Shown piece after piece: positions 29,537-38,758 of a stretch of 64,000 bases of DNA. The notes beneath the pieces are model-generated. The model was not told the DNA's origin. It saw nothing but the letters and a program-made list of their open reading frames with translations, and did no database searches. Position numbers and translations under genes: made by a program. Every line of letters begins with the position of its first letter. Within the stretch, counting starts at the first letter, position 1. The DNA is from Gammaproteobacteria bacterium (lineage in GTDB: Bacteria; Pseudomonadota; Gammaproteobacteria; Eutrophobiales; Eutrophobiaceae). Location of the stretch: assembly GCA_030835405.1 (NCBI GenBank), contig JAURPG010000053.1:1-64000 (forward strand). Direction: 5' to 3'.

Positions 29537-30718
29537 ATGACAGACAATGTGGTCATCGTCGACGCCGCCAGGACACCTATCGGGACTTTTGGTGGCACAC
29601 TATCATCAATCGCCGCAACCAACCTGGGTGCTAGTGTAATCAAGGGACTGATAGAAAGGACCGGAATCAGTGCCGATAAGATTGATGAAGTCATCATGGG
29701 TCAGGTGCTCGCAGCAGGCGTTGGCCAGAACCCGGCGCGTCAGGCCTCCATAATCGCTGGTCTCCCAGACATAGTCCCCTGTATGACAATCAACAAAGTT
29801 TGTGGCAGTGGATTGAAAGCCACACATTTGGCGGCCCAGGCAATTAAATGTGGTGATGCCAGGGTTATTATTGCTGGTGGCCAGGAAAATATGAACCTGG
29901 CACCCCATGTATTACCGAATTCACGTAATGGCAACCGCATGGGAAACTGGAAGTTACTCGACTCCATGATAGTCGATGGGCTTTGGGACGCCTTTAATGA
30001 TTACCATATGGGCACCACAGCAGAAAATATTGCTCAGAAATATAATATCAACAGAGAAGAACAGGATGAATTTGCCGCCGCTTCTCAGCAAAAAACCGAA
30101 GCCGCACAAGGCAAGGGGGTATTTAGTGACGAAATTATTCCAGTCAGTATTCCTCAACGTAAAGCTGACCCCGTTATCTTTGATCGTGATGAATTTCCCC
30201 GGGCAGGCGTGACAGCTGAAGGGCTTGCCAAACTCAGACCGGCATTTGCTAAAGACGGAACCGTCACTGCTGGTAATGCATCAGGGATCAATGATGGCGC
30301 TGCTGCAGTTTTAATGATGTCTGAAAGTACTGCCAAGGAACTGGGCCTTGAACCCCTGGCCACGATTAAGGCCTATTCCAGTGCTGGTGTGGCTCCTGAA
30401 ATTATGGGTACCGGCCCGATTCCAGCTACCAGGCTATGCCTGGAAAAGGCAGGATGGACCGTTGACGACCTAGATCTCATCGAAGCTAACGAAGCCTTTG
30501 CAGCACAGGCCATCTCCGTTAATAAAGAGTTGGGTTGGGACCTTAGTAAGGTCAATGTCAATGGCGGTGCCATTTCATTGGGACATCCGATTGGAGCGTC
30601 GGGATGCCGGATACTGGTAACTTTATTACATGAAATGAAACGTCGGGATGCCCATAAAGGTCTTGCTACCCTATGTATAGGTGGTGGACAAGGTGTCGCC
30701 CTCGCGGTAGAGAGATAG
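29537..30718 (+). CDS. phaA: Acetyl-CoA C-acetyltransferase (beta-ketothiolase)
   Basis: Condenses two acetyl-CoA to acetoacetyl-CoA, the first step of polyhydroxybutyrate synthesis; it can also run in reverse. 393 residues. Seen: the acyl-accepting Cys in [10 protein letters not shown], and the C-terminal [16 protein letters not shown] with the catalytic His and CIGGGQG with the second Cys. AGG-type Shine-Dalgarno (GAGG) 9 bp before the ATG. The gene name phaA rather than atoB rests on the neighbours: a reductase paralogue one base downstream, then phaR and phaB. Confidence 0.93.
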   Translation: MTDNVVIVDAARTPIGTFGGTLSSIAATNLGASVIKGLIERTGISADKIDEVIMGQVLAAGVGQNPARQASIIAGLPDIVPCMTINKVCGSGLKATHLAAQAIKCGDARVIIAGGQENMNLAPHVLPNSRNGNRMGNWKLLDSMIVDGLWDAFNDYHMGTTAENIAQKYNINREEQDEFAAASQQKTEAAQGKGVFSDEIIPVSIPQRKADPVIFDRDEFPRAGVTAEGLAKLRPAFAKDGTVTAGNASGINDGAAAVLMMSESTAKELGLEPLATIKAYSSAGVAPEIMGTGPIPATRLCLEKAGWTVDDLDLIEANEAFAAQAISVNKELGWDLSKVNVNGGAISLGHPIGASGCRILVTLLHEMKRRDAHKGLATLCIGGGQGVALAVER

Positions 30719-30719
30719 T

Positions 30720-31436
30720 ATGAATATCGATTTAAACAATAGAATAGCCCTGGTGATTGGCGGAACCAGTAGTCTTGGCACGGCAATTTGTAAACAACTC
30801 TCAAAATCGGGGGCAAATGTAATTACAGATTATAATCATGGTGACATCAGTAACTGGCTAAATCCGTTACTTGAATCAGGGATAAACATCACCGCCATGG
30901 AGGCAAACATTACTGATTTTGACGAGTGTGTAAAATTCGTTGATGATATTGAAAGTCAAATTGGCCCGATAGATATCATTGTCAATAGTAATGAACTGGA
31001 CAATGTTGTCCCTTTTAACAAAATGAATAAAGCCCAATGGGACGAGGCAATTTCCGGAAATATTGATTCCTTGTTTAACATTTGCAGAAATGTTGCAGAA
31101 AAAATGTGCAACAGAGGCTTCGGCCGGATTATTAATATTTCATCGATTATCGCCAGAATGGGTAATCCAGAACGAACCCACCTGGCGGCAGCTAAATCAG
31201 GAATACATGGTTTTACCATGGCCTTATCCCAGGAGGTGGGAAAAAAAGGAGTAACAGTCAACACGGTCTCACCTGGACTCCTCGAACAACATGATCACAG
31301 CCAAAAGGCAGATATCTCATCTTCCTTTAAGGGTGGTGAAGACGTTGCCTATCTAGTCGATTTTCTATGCTCAGATCAGGCAGCACACATAAATGGCGTA
31401 GATATCTCAATAAATGGCGGTGAATATTTACACTAA
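30720..31436 (+). CDS. SDR-family PhaB paralogue with destroyed active site
   Basis: 238 residues that align throughout with the acetoacetyl-CoA reductase at 31951. Key residues are lost. The cofactor motif TGGxxGIG has become IGGTSSLG (13-20), the NAG motif is NSNE (89-92), and the catalytic Tyr of YxxxK is Leu155, although Lys159 and the Ser141-Ser142 pair remain. The C-terminal region is shortened but keeps INGVDISINGG. The frame is intact and starts one base after the thiolase stop, so it is translated, probably by coupling. A non-catalytic partner or regulator of PhaB seems more likely than a working dehydrogenase; early decay is the alternative. Confidence 0.85.
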   Translation: MNIDLNNRIALVIGGTSSLGTAICKQLSKSGANVITDYNHGDISNWLNPLLESGINITAMEANITDFDECVKFVDDIESQIGPIDIIVNSNELDNVVPFNKMNKAQWDEAISGNIDSLFNICRNVAEKMCNRGFGRIINISSIIARMGNPERTHLAAAKSGIHGFTMALSQEVGKKGVTVNTVSPGLLEQHDHSQKADISSSFKGGEDVAYLVDFLCSDQAAHINGVDISINGGEYLH

Positions 31437-31454
31437 CGTATCCGGTGACTTGCT

Positions 31455-31913
31455 ATGCGAATAATTAAAAAATATCCCAACAGGCGATTGTATGATACGG
31501 AAATCAGTAAATACATTACTTTAGAAGATGTAAAAAACCTCGTGCTCGATGGCACTTCATTTGTCGTCAAAGATGTAAAAACCGAAGAAGATCTGACCCG
31601 TAGTATCTTGTTACAGATTATCTCTGAACAGGAACACAATGGTGAACCATTGCTATCCACCCAATCTCTGACTCATTTAATCCGTTTTTACGGTAATGCG
31701 TACCAGTCTGTGTTTTCAGACTATCTGGAGCAATCACTAGATATTTTCACGAACCAACAAAAAGAATTTCAGAGTAAAATTAATGAAGCAGTCTCTTCTA
31801 CGCCACTTGAAACCATGCAAAAAGTGACAAATAAAAATCTTGAAATGTGGCAAAAAGTTCAAAATGATTTCTTTAAAGCTGCAGGGTTTAACCCCAAAAA
31901 AGATGATAAATAA
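31455..31913 (+). CDS. phaR: PHA synthesis repressor PhaR
   Basis: 152 residues. The N-terminal PHB/PHA accumulation regulator DNA-binding domain (about 3-62) begins IIKKYPNRRLYDTEISKYIT, highly typical of PhaR. The second domain (about 65-110; LIRFYGNAYQSVFSDYLEQS) and a Gln/Lys-rich helical tail follow. PhaR proteins bind both DNA and PHA granules and repress phasin and other PHA genes until granules form. It sits in the middle of the thiolase-reductase operon, 18 bp after the reductase paralogue and 37 bp before phaB. A granule-bound phasin is not visible in the window. Confidence 0.95.
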   Translation: MRIIKKYPNRRLYDTEISKYITLEDVKNLVLDGTSFVVKDVKTEEDLTRSILLQIISEQEHNGEPLLSTQSLTHLIRFYGNAYQSVFSDYLEQSLDIFTNQQKEFQSKINEAVSSTPLETMQKVTNKNLEMWQKVQNDFFKAAGFNPKKDDK

Positions 31914-31950
31914 TTCACACCATATCTAAAATTACCAGGTCCTAATAACT

Positions 31951-32892
31951 ATGTTAATAGAAAGCATAATCAACAATCAGATCTCTGCTGTAAAACAATG
32001 GCAATCAGTTTGTGATAATTTTATTTATTTATTTAATGCCATGTTTGACTCATCCAATTCAGTTCTGGGTGATTATTTAAAACCATTCCCGGATACAGCA
32101 AAAGGGAGTGAGCAAAAGCAACTGAGATCACATTCATTAAATAAAACTGTAAAACTGGACACTGCAGTGGTAACAGGTGGAGTCGGAGGAATAGGAACAG
32201 CTATCTGCAGGCGCCTTGCAGCTGGTGGAAACCGAATCATATCCACTTATATCCCCAGTGAAGAAACTGCTGCAAGGGCCTGGAAGAAGGATCTGGAAAA
32301 AGACGGCTATCAAGTTGAAATTCATGAATGTGATGTCTCTGATTATGATTCATGTAAGAATTTCGCCTCCATCATTGAAGCAAAATACGGTCAGATTGAT
32401 ATCCTGGTAAATGGTGCCGGTATCACGTGCGATGCAATGTTAAAAAAAATGGACAAGCACAAATGGGACGCGGTTATAGACATCAACCTTGATAGCGTCT
32501 TTAATATGACCCGGTCATTTATCAATGGAATGATAAACAATGGATATGGTCGGATAATCAATATTTCATCTGTCAATGGACAAAAAGGCCAGTTTGGACA
32601 GACAAACTATTCTACAGCCAAAGCGGGGATGATTGGTTTTACCCGGTCCCTGGCACTTGAGTTGGCAGAGAAAGGAATCACAGTAAATTGTATTTGTCCG
32701 GGGTATGTGGGGACGCCCATGGTTGAAGCGATACGTGAGGATGTTCTTGATGGAATTATTCAACAGATTCCCATGAAACGCCTGGCAAAGGTCGAGGAAA
32801 TCGCGGATGCCATTGCCTTTCTTTCCGATAAAAATAGCAGCTACATCACAGGAACGGAGCTTGCGGTTAATGGCGGCCTATGGATGGGATAA
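31951..32892 (+). CDS. phaB: Acetoacetyl-CoA reductase with N-terminal extension
   Basis: NADPH-dependent SDR that makes (R)-3-hydroxybutyryl-CoA for PHA synthase. The reductase domain (about 69-313) is complete: TGGVGGIGTA at 75-84, NGAG at 154-157, NISSVNGQKGQFGQTNYSTA with Ser207 and Tyr220, Lys224, then CPGYVGTPM. PhaB normally starts near residue 69 here, so the first 65 or so residues are extra: an amphipathic helix-like stretch (IINNQISAVKQWQSVCDNF, IYLFNAMF) and a polar linker. It could be a granule- or protein-binding tag. An internal start is possible but I see no ribosome site there. Ends 14 bp from the convergent purF stop. Confidence 0.93.
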   Translation: MLIESIINNQISAVKQWQSVCDNFIYLFNAMFDSSNSVLGDYLKPFPDTAKGSEQKQLRSHSLNKTVKLDTAVVTGGVGGIGTAICRRLAAGGNRIISTYIPSEETAARAWKKDLEKDGYQVEIHECDVSDYDSCKNFASIIEAKYGQIDILVNGAGITCDAMLKKMDKHKWDAVIDINLDSVFNMTRSFINGMINNGYGRIINISSVNGQKGQFGQTNYSTAKAGMIGFTRSLALELAEKGITVNCICPGYVGTPMVEAIREDVLDGIIQQIPMKRLAKVEEIADAIAFLSDKNSSYITGTELAVNGGLWMG

Positions 32893-32906
32893 ATGATGGC
32901 TATTAT

Positions 32907-34424
32907 CTAAACGCCATTAGACAAGTCCAGAATCATTTCCTCACTCGTCTCACGCTTTGATTTAGCTTCATCATTTCTTAATATGGATATCTGATTCAGA
33001 TAGTCATCACTGATATCACCGGTGACATATTTTCCAGTGAAACACGATGCATCAAATTCCTTGATTTCAGGGTTGCCTGCCCTTGCTGCATTGATTAAGT
33101 CTTCGACATCCTGGTATATCAGCCAATCCGCCCCAATAATTTCGCAAACCTCCTCTTCTGTACGATTATATGCAACCAGCTCTTCTGATGTGGGTATATC
33201 AATCCCGTAGACATTCGGGTATCTGACAGGCGGGGCAGCTGAAGCAAAATAAACTTTCTTGGCACCTGCCTCTCTTGCCATCTGGATGATCTCTCCAGAT
33301 GTCGTTCCTCTGACAATAGAGTCATCTACCAGTAATACAACTTTATCTTTAAACTCAAGTTCGATGGCATTTAACTTCTGGCGCACCGATTTTTTACGAA
33401 TGCCTTGCCCTGGCATGATGAATGTCCTGGGAATATATCTGTTCTTGATGAACCCTTCACGAAATTTAACGCCCAGTTCATGGGCAATGGATAATGATGC
33501 CGTTCTCCCTGTATCAGGAATGGGTATCACTACATCAATATCATGTTCTGGTCTTGCTTTGAGTATTTTCTGGGCAAGTGACTCCCCCATTCTTAACCTT
33601 GCCTTATATACCGATACCTTGTCGATAATGGAATCCGGGCGGGCAAAATAGACATATTCAAATATGCATGGCGCTAATTTAACCTTTTCAGCACACTGCT
33701 TTCCCTTAAACTCCCCCTTGGAGCTAATGAAGACAGCCTCACCAGGATCAATATCCCGGACCAGCGTATAGTCCAGTGCATCAATCCCGACACTCTCAGA
33801 TGAGATAATATACTCGGTTCCCTTATCGGTCATTTTTTCGCCATAGACGATGGGCCTTATGCCGTACGGGTCACGAAATCCAACAATTCCAACACCAATA
33901 ATCATCACTATCGCTGCATAGCCTCCCTTACATCGCTTATGCACCATACTAATGGCCGCAAAAATGTCCTCGGCTGTCAATTCACTTCGCTTTTTCCCGA
34001 ATTTTTGTAATTCAAATGCAAAAATATTCAGTAATACTTCAGAATCAGATCCTGTATTCAAGTGTCTGCGGTCAAGGTCCATTAAATCCCGCTTTAATTG
34101 ATCGTTATTGGTCAAATTTCCATTATGGGCAAGGGTAATACCATAGGGAGAATTAACATAGAATGGTTGTGCTTCCGCAGATGAAGAGCACCCTGCGGTA
34201 GGGTATCTCACGTGACCTATACCCATGTTTCCTTTAAGGTTCAACATATGCCTGGTTTGAAATACGTCTCTGACCAGACCATTATTTTTCCTCAGATAAA
34301 GTCGTTGATCATCACAAGTCACTATACCGGCAGCATCTTGCCCCCTATGTTGTATAATAGTTAAACCATCATATAAAGTCTGATTAACGGGACTTTTACC
34401 AACGACACCAAGGATTCCACACAT
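32907..34424 (-). CDS. purF: Amidophosphoribosyltransferase
   Basis: First committed enzyme of purine synthesis: PRPP plus glutamine to phosphoribosylamine. 505 residues as in E. coli. Seen: the mature N-terminus MCGILGVVG with nucleophile Cys2, HRGQDAAG, GHVRYPTAG, HNGNLTN, and in the C-terminal half the PRPP-binding loop VVLLVDDSIVRGTTSGEI. It starts directly after the cvpA stop with no gap, the cvpA-purF pair known from E. coli. A PurR-type operator was not seen upstream. Confidence 0.98.
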   Translation of the reverse strand: MCGILGVVGKSPVNQTLYDGLTIIQHRGQDAAGIVTCDDQRLYLRKNNGLVRDVFQTRHMLNLKGNMGIGHVRYPTAGCSSSAEAQPFYVNSPYGITLAHNGNLTNNDQLKRDLMDLDRRHLNTGSDSEVLLNIFAFELQKFGKKRSELTAEDIFAAISMVHKRCKGGYAAIVMIIGVGIVGFRDPYGIRPIVYGEKMTDKGTEYIISSESVGIDALDYTLVRDIDPGEAVFISSKGEFKGKQCAEKVKLAPCIFEYVYFARPDSIIDKVSVYKARLRMGESLAQKILKARPEHDIDVVIPIPDTGRTASLSIAHELGVKFREGFIKNRYIPRTFIMPGQGIRKKSVRQKLNAIELEFKDKVVLLVDDSIVRGTTSGEIIQMAREAGAKKVYFASAAPPVRYPNVYGIDIPTSEELVAYNRTEEEVCEIIGADWLIYQDVEDLINAARAGNPEIKEFDASCFTGKYVTGDISDDYLNQISILRNDEAKSKRETSEEMILDLSNGV

Positions 34425-34937
34425 TTAATTGTTTACCTCATTTTCGGGTTCATAATTATGATATCTCGCCATAGACTCAGGAATAAACTGCCTGCTCCAG
34501 ATTCCAATACGTTCAAATGGTCCTACAACCAATGAAGATTGCCACCACGCAGCCCGGGTCATTTCCGTAAATCCAGCCAGAAATATCAGTACTGATACAA
34601 TCGCCCCGCCCAATCCAAGTCCGAAGATCATTCCCAGAATACGGTCGGCTGCTGTTAAACCTGACCTGCCAAGTAATTTAACCACAAAATATCCCAGAGC
34701 GGAAAAGATAATCTGACATATTATAAATATGCCAAAAAATGCTATAGCCTGCCTGAAAACCTCAGTATCTATATAATCGACCAGCATGGGGGCAAAACTA
34801 CTGCTAAATTTGATTGCCAGACCAAAAGACACGCCCCATGCCACTAAAGATAATACAATGTTTAAAAATCCGTATAGCACGCCCACCACGGCCGGGAGCA
34901 ATAGTGTCAGCAAAATTCCTATATCAAATATTCCCAA
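34425..34937 (-). CDS. cvpA: Colicin V production protein homologue CvpA
   Basis: 170-residue inner-membrane protein with four hydrophobic helices (near 4-26, 29-47, 63-87 and 100-123). The family start FDIGILLTLLLPAVVGVLYG and LGRSGLTAADRILGMIFG are typical. Its molecular role is poorly known; it is linked to envelope stress tolerance and, by location, to purF. It abuts purF and follows the SPOR gene by 46 bp in the gammaproteobacterial dedD-cvpA-purF order. Confidence 0.95.
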   Translation of the reverse strand: MGIFDIGILLTLLLPAVVGVLYGFLNIVLSLVAWGVSFGLAIKFSSSFAPMLVDYIDTEVFRQAIAFFGIFIICQIIFSALGYFVVKLLGRSGLTAADRILGMIFGLGLGGAIVSVLIFLAGFTEMTRAAWWQSSLVVGPFERIGIWSRQFIPESMARYHNYEPENEVNN

Positions 34938-34983
34938 CTCTGTGCCTTTATATTTATCTGGATATTTGAAGCGTTAAATTAGC

Positions 34984-35607
34984 TCAGGGATACGTTAAGA
35001 TAATGCCTTTTATGCCTGTCTTTTCCACCAATGACAGGCGGATTGTTTCAGCATCCTCACGTTTCAATTCAGGACCTACCCTCACCCTGAAGATAGACTC
35101 TGTATCTTCAGCTAATTCTTCAATGAATGCAGGATACCCTTGGGCCTGCAGCCCGGTCACCAGACCCTGGGCATTGGCCCTATTAGAGAAACTGCCTAAT
35201 TGAACTACCCAACCTGAAAGCACCTGAGGGTTATCTGTCTCGATTTGAGTTCCAGTTTGTCGCTTGACTCTACCCTGATCAGTTCTATTATTAGAAGCAG
35301 CCATATTGGCACCTGGTGAAATGGTACTTTGTTCTGGTTCTTCTGCAGTTACGACTGGCTGGTCATTTGTCTGAATATCATTATTTTCTGCAGGCAAGGG
35401 CAGTTGGGAAATACTGGCAGGTTGAGAATTATTTTCAACAGGTATAATCCTGGACTGATATTCAGGATTTGGCTTCGGCTGTAATACTTCAAGTTCCGTT
35501 TCAGGTTGTTGTTCTGGAGAGTTGTCCAGGACCATTGGGATGAAAGTGACGCCTAGTAATACCAGTACTGTGGCACCAGTTAGTCGTTCTTTAAGATGTC
35601 GTTCCAA
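34984..35607 (-). CDS. dedD: SPOR-domain cell-division protein, DedD-like
   Basis: 207 residues. A short cytosolic N-terminus (MERHLKERLTG), one membrane helix (about 10-26), a Pro/Gln/Asn-rich periplasmic linker (about 30-125), and a C-terminal SPOR domain (about 127-205) with SGWVVQLGSFSNRANAQGLV and FRVRVGPEL. SPOR domains bind denuded septal glycan, which places DedD-type proteins at the division site. The E. coli order folC-dedD-cvpA-purF is conserved here; it starts one base after folC. Confidence 0.92.
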   Translation of the reverse strand: MERHLKERLTGATVLVLLGVTFIPMVLDNSPEQQPETELEVLQPKPNPEYQSRIIPVENNSQPASISQLPLPAENNDIQTNDQPVVTAEEPEQSTISPGANMAASNNRTDQGRVKRQTGTQIETDNPQVLSGWVVQLGSFSNRANAQGLVTGLQAQGYPAFIEELAEDTESIFRVRVGPELKREDAETIRLSLVEKTGIKGIILTYP

Positions 35608-35608
35608 T

Positions 35609-36922
35609 CTACTGATTCTCTAAATTAAAGAATTCAATCGCCATACCCACAGTAATAAACGAACCTGTAATAATGATAATATCGTCAGTTAAAGCATTTG
35701 ACCTTGCCCAGGTCAACGCGTCAAATAGTTTACCAAAAACCATCACTTCTGTATCTACCTCACACGCATCTACAGCCAACTCAAGTTCTTCTGCAGTGCC
35801 CCCCCGACTGCAGTCTAGTCCCGCCAAACATAAAATATCGGCGCCTGGCGCCAGATTTGATAAAAATGCCTCATGGTTTTTATCTTTGAGCATAGCAACA
35901 ACCATTATGATTCGTTTTTTATTAAAATATTTTTCAATATTTTTACGTAATACAGAGGCAGATTGAGCATTATGTGCTACATCCAGGACCATCATTGTTT
36001 CGCCATTTATAACTTGAAATCTGCCTGGTATCGCAAAATTTTCTAGGCCTTTTAGTATGGCCTCCTGGCTGACTGGATAATTTTCCGCCATAGATTCCAA
36101 TGCCATAAGCACTGTAGCAGCATTTTGGACCTGATAATCTACGTCTCCCGGAATGGGTAAATTAGAGTAGCGGGTTTTACCTGAACGCCAGGACCAGGAA
36201 TCATTATTATAATCAAACTGAAAATCCTTACCCGCTTGATATATATTGGCGCCCACAAGGTCGGCGACTTCTATAATTGTTGGTGGCAGATCAAGGTCAC
36301 CACAGATAGCCGGGCGCATAGATCGAAAAATACCGGCTTTTTCTTTGCCTATTTTACCCCTTGTATTGCCCAGCCATTGCTCGTGATCAATATCTATAGT
36401 GGTAATAATGGCAACATTTGCATCAAGCATATTGACTGCATCTAGCCTGCCCCCCATACCTACTTCCATAATGGCAATATCAATGTCATTTCTCGCAAAT
36501 ATATCCATTGCTGCGATGGTGCCAAATTCAAAATACGTTAAAGATATTTCACCTCGTGATTGGTTGATTCTGGAAAAAGAATCACACAAGACTTCATCAC
36601 TCTGCTCAAATCCATTAATTTTTATTCGTTCATTATATCGGGACAGGTGTGGTGAACTATAAAGACCGGTCTTGTACCCTGCTTCACGCAAGATCAATTC
36701 CAGGAGAACAGCAGATGATCCTTTACCATTTGTGCCAGCAATTGATATTACATGATAAATGGGTGGCAATAAATTCATAGCATCAGCTACCCGTCGACAT
36801 CTGTCTAAACCAAGTTCAATAGCGGTGAAATGAAGGCTTTCCTGCCAATCCAGCCAATCTTTTAACGTCCTGTTTTTTTGTTGCCGGGTAGGATTAATAC
36901 TCGCTATATTGGATATGCTCAT
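35609..36922 (-). CDS. folC: Folylpolyglutamate synthase / dihydrofolate synthase
   Basis: Adds Glu to dihydropteroate and then further Glu residues to folates. 437 residues, Mur-ligase fold. Seen: SLHFTAIELGLDR near the start, P-loop SIAGTNGKGSSAVLLE, YSSPHLSRYNERIKI, EVGMGGRLDAVN, TTIDIDHEQWLG, GKEKAGIFR, and DVAHNAQSA. It lies between accD (29 bp upstream) and dedD, the standard accD-folC arrangement. Confidence 0.97.
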   Translation of the reverse strand: MSISNIASINPTRQQKNRTLKDWLDWQESLHFTAIELGLDRCRRVADAMNLLPPIYHVISIAGTNGKGSSAVLLELILREAGYKTGLYSSPHLSRYNERIKINGFEQSDEVLCDSFSRINQSRGEISLTYFEFGTIAAMDIFARNDIDIAIMEVGMGGRLDAVNMLDANVAIITTIDIDHEQWLGNTRGKIGKEKAGIFRSMRPAICGDLDLPPTIIEVADLVGANIYQAGKDFQFDYNNDSWSWRSGKTRYSNLPIPGDVDYQVQNAATVLMALESMAENYPVSQEAILKGLENFAIPGRFQVINGETMMVLDVAHNAQSASVLRKNIEKYFNKKRIIMVVAMLKDKNHEAFLSNLAPGADILCLAGLDCSRGGTAEELELAVDACEVDTEVMVFGKLFDALTWARSNALTDDIIIITGSFITVGMAIEFFNLENQ

Positions 36923-36951
36923 GCAGGTTTATAAAAAAAGCAGGGAGATTA

Positions 36952-37815
36952 TCACTGAGGAGCGTTTTGGTGCATTAGCATGGCGAGCAAATTTACAATC
37001 TTATCCCTAAGCTGATTACGATCGACTATCATATCTATAATGCCGTGCTCTAAGAGGAACTCACTACGCTGGAATCCTTCCGGCAATGTTTCTCTGACAG
37101 TCTGCTCAATCACCCTGGGTCCGGCAAAGCCAATTAACGCATTTGGTTCAGCAATATTAATATCACCAAGCGTAGATAAGCTTGCAGATACACCGCCGGT
37201 GGTTGGGTTAGTCAAAACAGAGATATAGGGCAATCCCCGTTTTTTTAATTGCGCCAATGCCGCACTGGTTTTGGCCATCTGCATCAAGGAAAACAGGCCT
37301 TCCTGCATTCTCGCGCCTCCGCTGGCCGCAAAACAAACCAGCGGGAGTTCCTCTTTAAGACAGACCTCAGCAGCCAGAACAAATCGCTCTCCAACCACCG
37401 ACCCCATTGAACCACCCATAAATCCAAACTCAAAAGCACAGGCTACCAGTGGTACAGATCTAACGGTACCTTTCATCGCAATTAATGCGTCATGTTCACC
37501 AGTAGACTTTTGTGCCTGATTTAATCGGTCTTTATATTTCTTACTGTCTTTGAATTTATATTTATCTATTGGTCTGATATCCAACCCTATTTCTATTGTA
37601 GAACCTTTATCCAGAAAACGCTCAAGACGAGACCTTGCATGAATTAGCATGTGATTTCCACATTTTGGGCATACTTCCTGATTTCGATTCAATTCTGCCC
37701 TGTAAAGGACCGAGTTGCATACGGAACATTTTGTCCAAACCCCCTCAGGCACGGTCCTCCTGCTACTTGGACTTGTATTTATCCTTGAGGGTAATAATTT
37801 ATTCAGCCAACTCAT
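36952..37815 (-). CDS. accD: Acetyl-CoA carboxylase carboxyltransferase subunit beta
   Basis: Transfers carboxyl from biotin to acetyl-CoA, the first step of fatty acid synthesis, with AccA. 287 residues. A zinc ribbon at Cys30, Cys33, Cys49 and Cys52 precedes the crotonase-like domain with [46 protein letters not shown] and [11 protein letters not shown]. The usual upstream trpBA genes are absent; a small predicted helix-turn-helix gene is 6 bp upstream instead. Confidence 0.98.
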   Translation of the reverse strand: MSWLNKLLPSRINTSPSSRRTVPEGVWTKCSVCNSVLYRAELNRNQEVCPKCGNHMLIHARSRLERFLDKGSTIEIGLDIRPIDKYKFKDSKKYKDRLNQAQKSTGEHDALIAMKGTVRSVPLVACAFEFGFMGGSMGSVVGERFVLAAEVCLKEELPLVCFAASGGARMQEGLFSLMQMAKTSAALAQLKKRGLPYISVLTNPTTGGVSASLSTLGDINIAEPNALIGFAGPRVIEQTVRETLPEGFQRSEFLLEHGIIDMIVDRNQLRDKIVNLLAMLMHQNAPQ

Positions 37816-37821
37816 TCGATT

Positions 37822-38043
37822 TTATAGTCCCGATCCTGAATCATTACATTCTTGATGTTTCGCTCCCAACTTAAGCTCAGGCAGTTCGATTGCCATGTCT
37901 GGTATTTCTTCATTAAATTTGGATTCAGTAGACATTAACCAATGATCAACCGTATCACGCTTGACTTTTAGCATCTCTGCAATTATCAATATATCAAGCT
38001 TAAATTCAGCTATCAAATCTATCAAACGTTGTCTGTTATTCAT
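37822..38043 (-). CDS. Small protein with predicted helix-turn-helix, coupled to trpF
   Basis: 73 residues. The first 37 (RQRLIDLIAEFKLDILIIAE, then MLKVKRDTVDHWL) read as a helix-turn-helix of the kind that chooses a target by an adaptor helix, followed by an acidic, Pro-containing tail. Its ATG overlaps the trpF stop as ATGA, and accD begins 6 bp after its stop, which argues strongly that it is real and translated. The position is where trpB and trpA stand in many gammaproteobacteria. No family name can be given. It may be a regulator too small to be noticed by annotation. Confidence 0.7.
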   Translation of the reverse strand: MNNRQRLIDLIAEFKLDILIIAEMLKVKRDTVDHWLMSTESKFNEEIPDMAIELPELKLGAKHQECNDSGSGL

Positions 38044-38666
38044 ATTGTTAATTCCTTGGTCTTTTGGATAAATTTTAGCATTTTATCTTTATCTTTAATT
38101 CCGGGTGATTTTTCCACACCTCCACTTACATCAACAGCATATGGCTTTACACTCCGTATTGCATCACTGACATTTTCTGGTGTCAATCCACCGGCGAGAA
38201 TTAATGGTTTACTGATATGTTCATCTATTAAATTCCAGTCAAATGACTTCCCAGTACCACCGGGAGTACCGCTGATGTAGGTATCCACAAGTATTGCTGA
38301 GGATTTACTATAATGTGTTATCACTTCAGTTAATTTCATTCCTTCGCGCATTCTAATCGCTTTTATATATGGAAGTCCGTATCGCATACAATCATCTTCA
38401 TTTTCTCCTCCATGAAACTGGATTACATCCAGATTCACCTCGGATAAAATAGATTGAATATAATCATGAGAAGCATCAACAAACAGACCAACTTTTGTAA
38501 TAAATGGCGGTAGTGAATCTACGATATGACAGGCAATATCTATATCTATTGCACGAGGACTTTTGTTGTAGAAATTCAGGCCGATTGCATCCGCACCTGC
38601 CTCAGATGCCAGAACGGCATCTTCTGGTTGAGTAATTCCACAGATTTTTACTTTAACCTTGGGCAT
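38040..38666 (-). CDS. trpF: Phosphoribosylanthranilate isomerase
   Basis: Third step of tryptophan synthesis, a TIM-barrel isomerase. 208 residues. Seen: VKICGITQPEDAVLASEAGA at the start, where the Cys is catalytic, GLFVDASHDYI, VIQFHGGE, DTYISGTPGGTGKSFDW, LAGGLTPENV, and AVDVSGGVEKSPGIKD with the catalytic Asp. It follows truA by 92 bp and overlaps the helix-turn-helix gene by four bases. Other trp genes are not in the window. Confidence 0.97.
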   Translation of the reverse strand: MPKVKVKICGITQPEDAVLASEAGADAIGLNFYNKSPRAIDIDIACHIVDSLPPFITKVGLFVDASHDYIQSILSEVNLDVIQFHGGENEDDCMRYGLPYIKAIRMREGMKLTEVITHYSKSSAILVDTYISGTPGGTGKSFDWNLIDEHISKPLILAGGLTPENVSDAIRSVKPYAVDVSGGVEKSPGIKDKDKMLKFIQKTKELTI

Positions 38667-38758
38667 TTAACTTAATTTCAATCACAATTTAGTTTTCTGA
38701 TTATTTTCCCATAAATAACTTAATTTCTCAGTATTTCCCCTACTTGCTCAAAATAATA

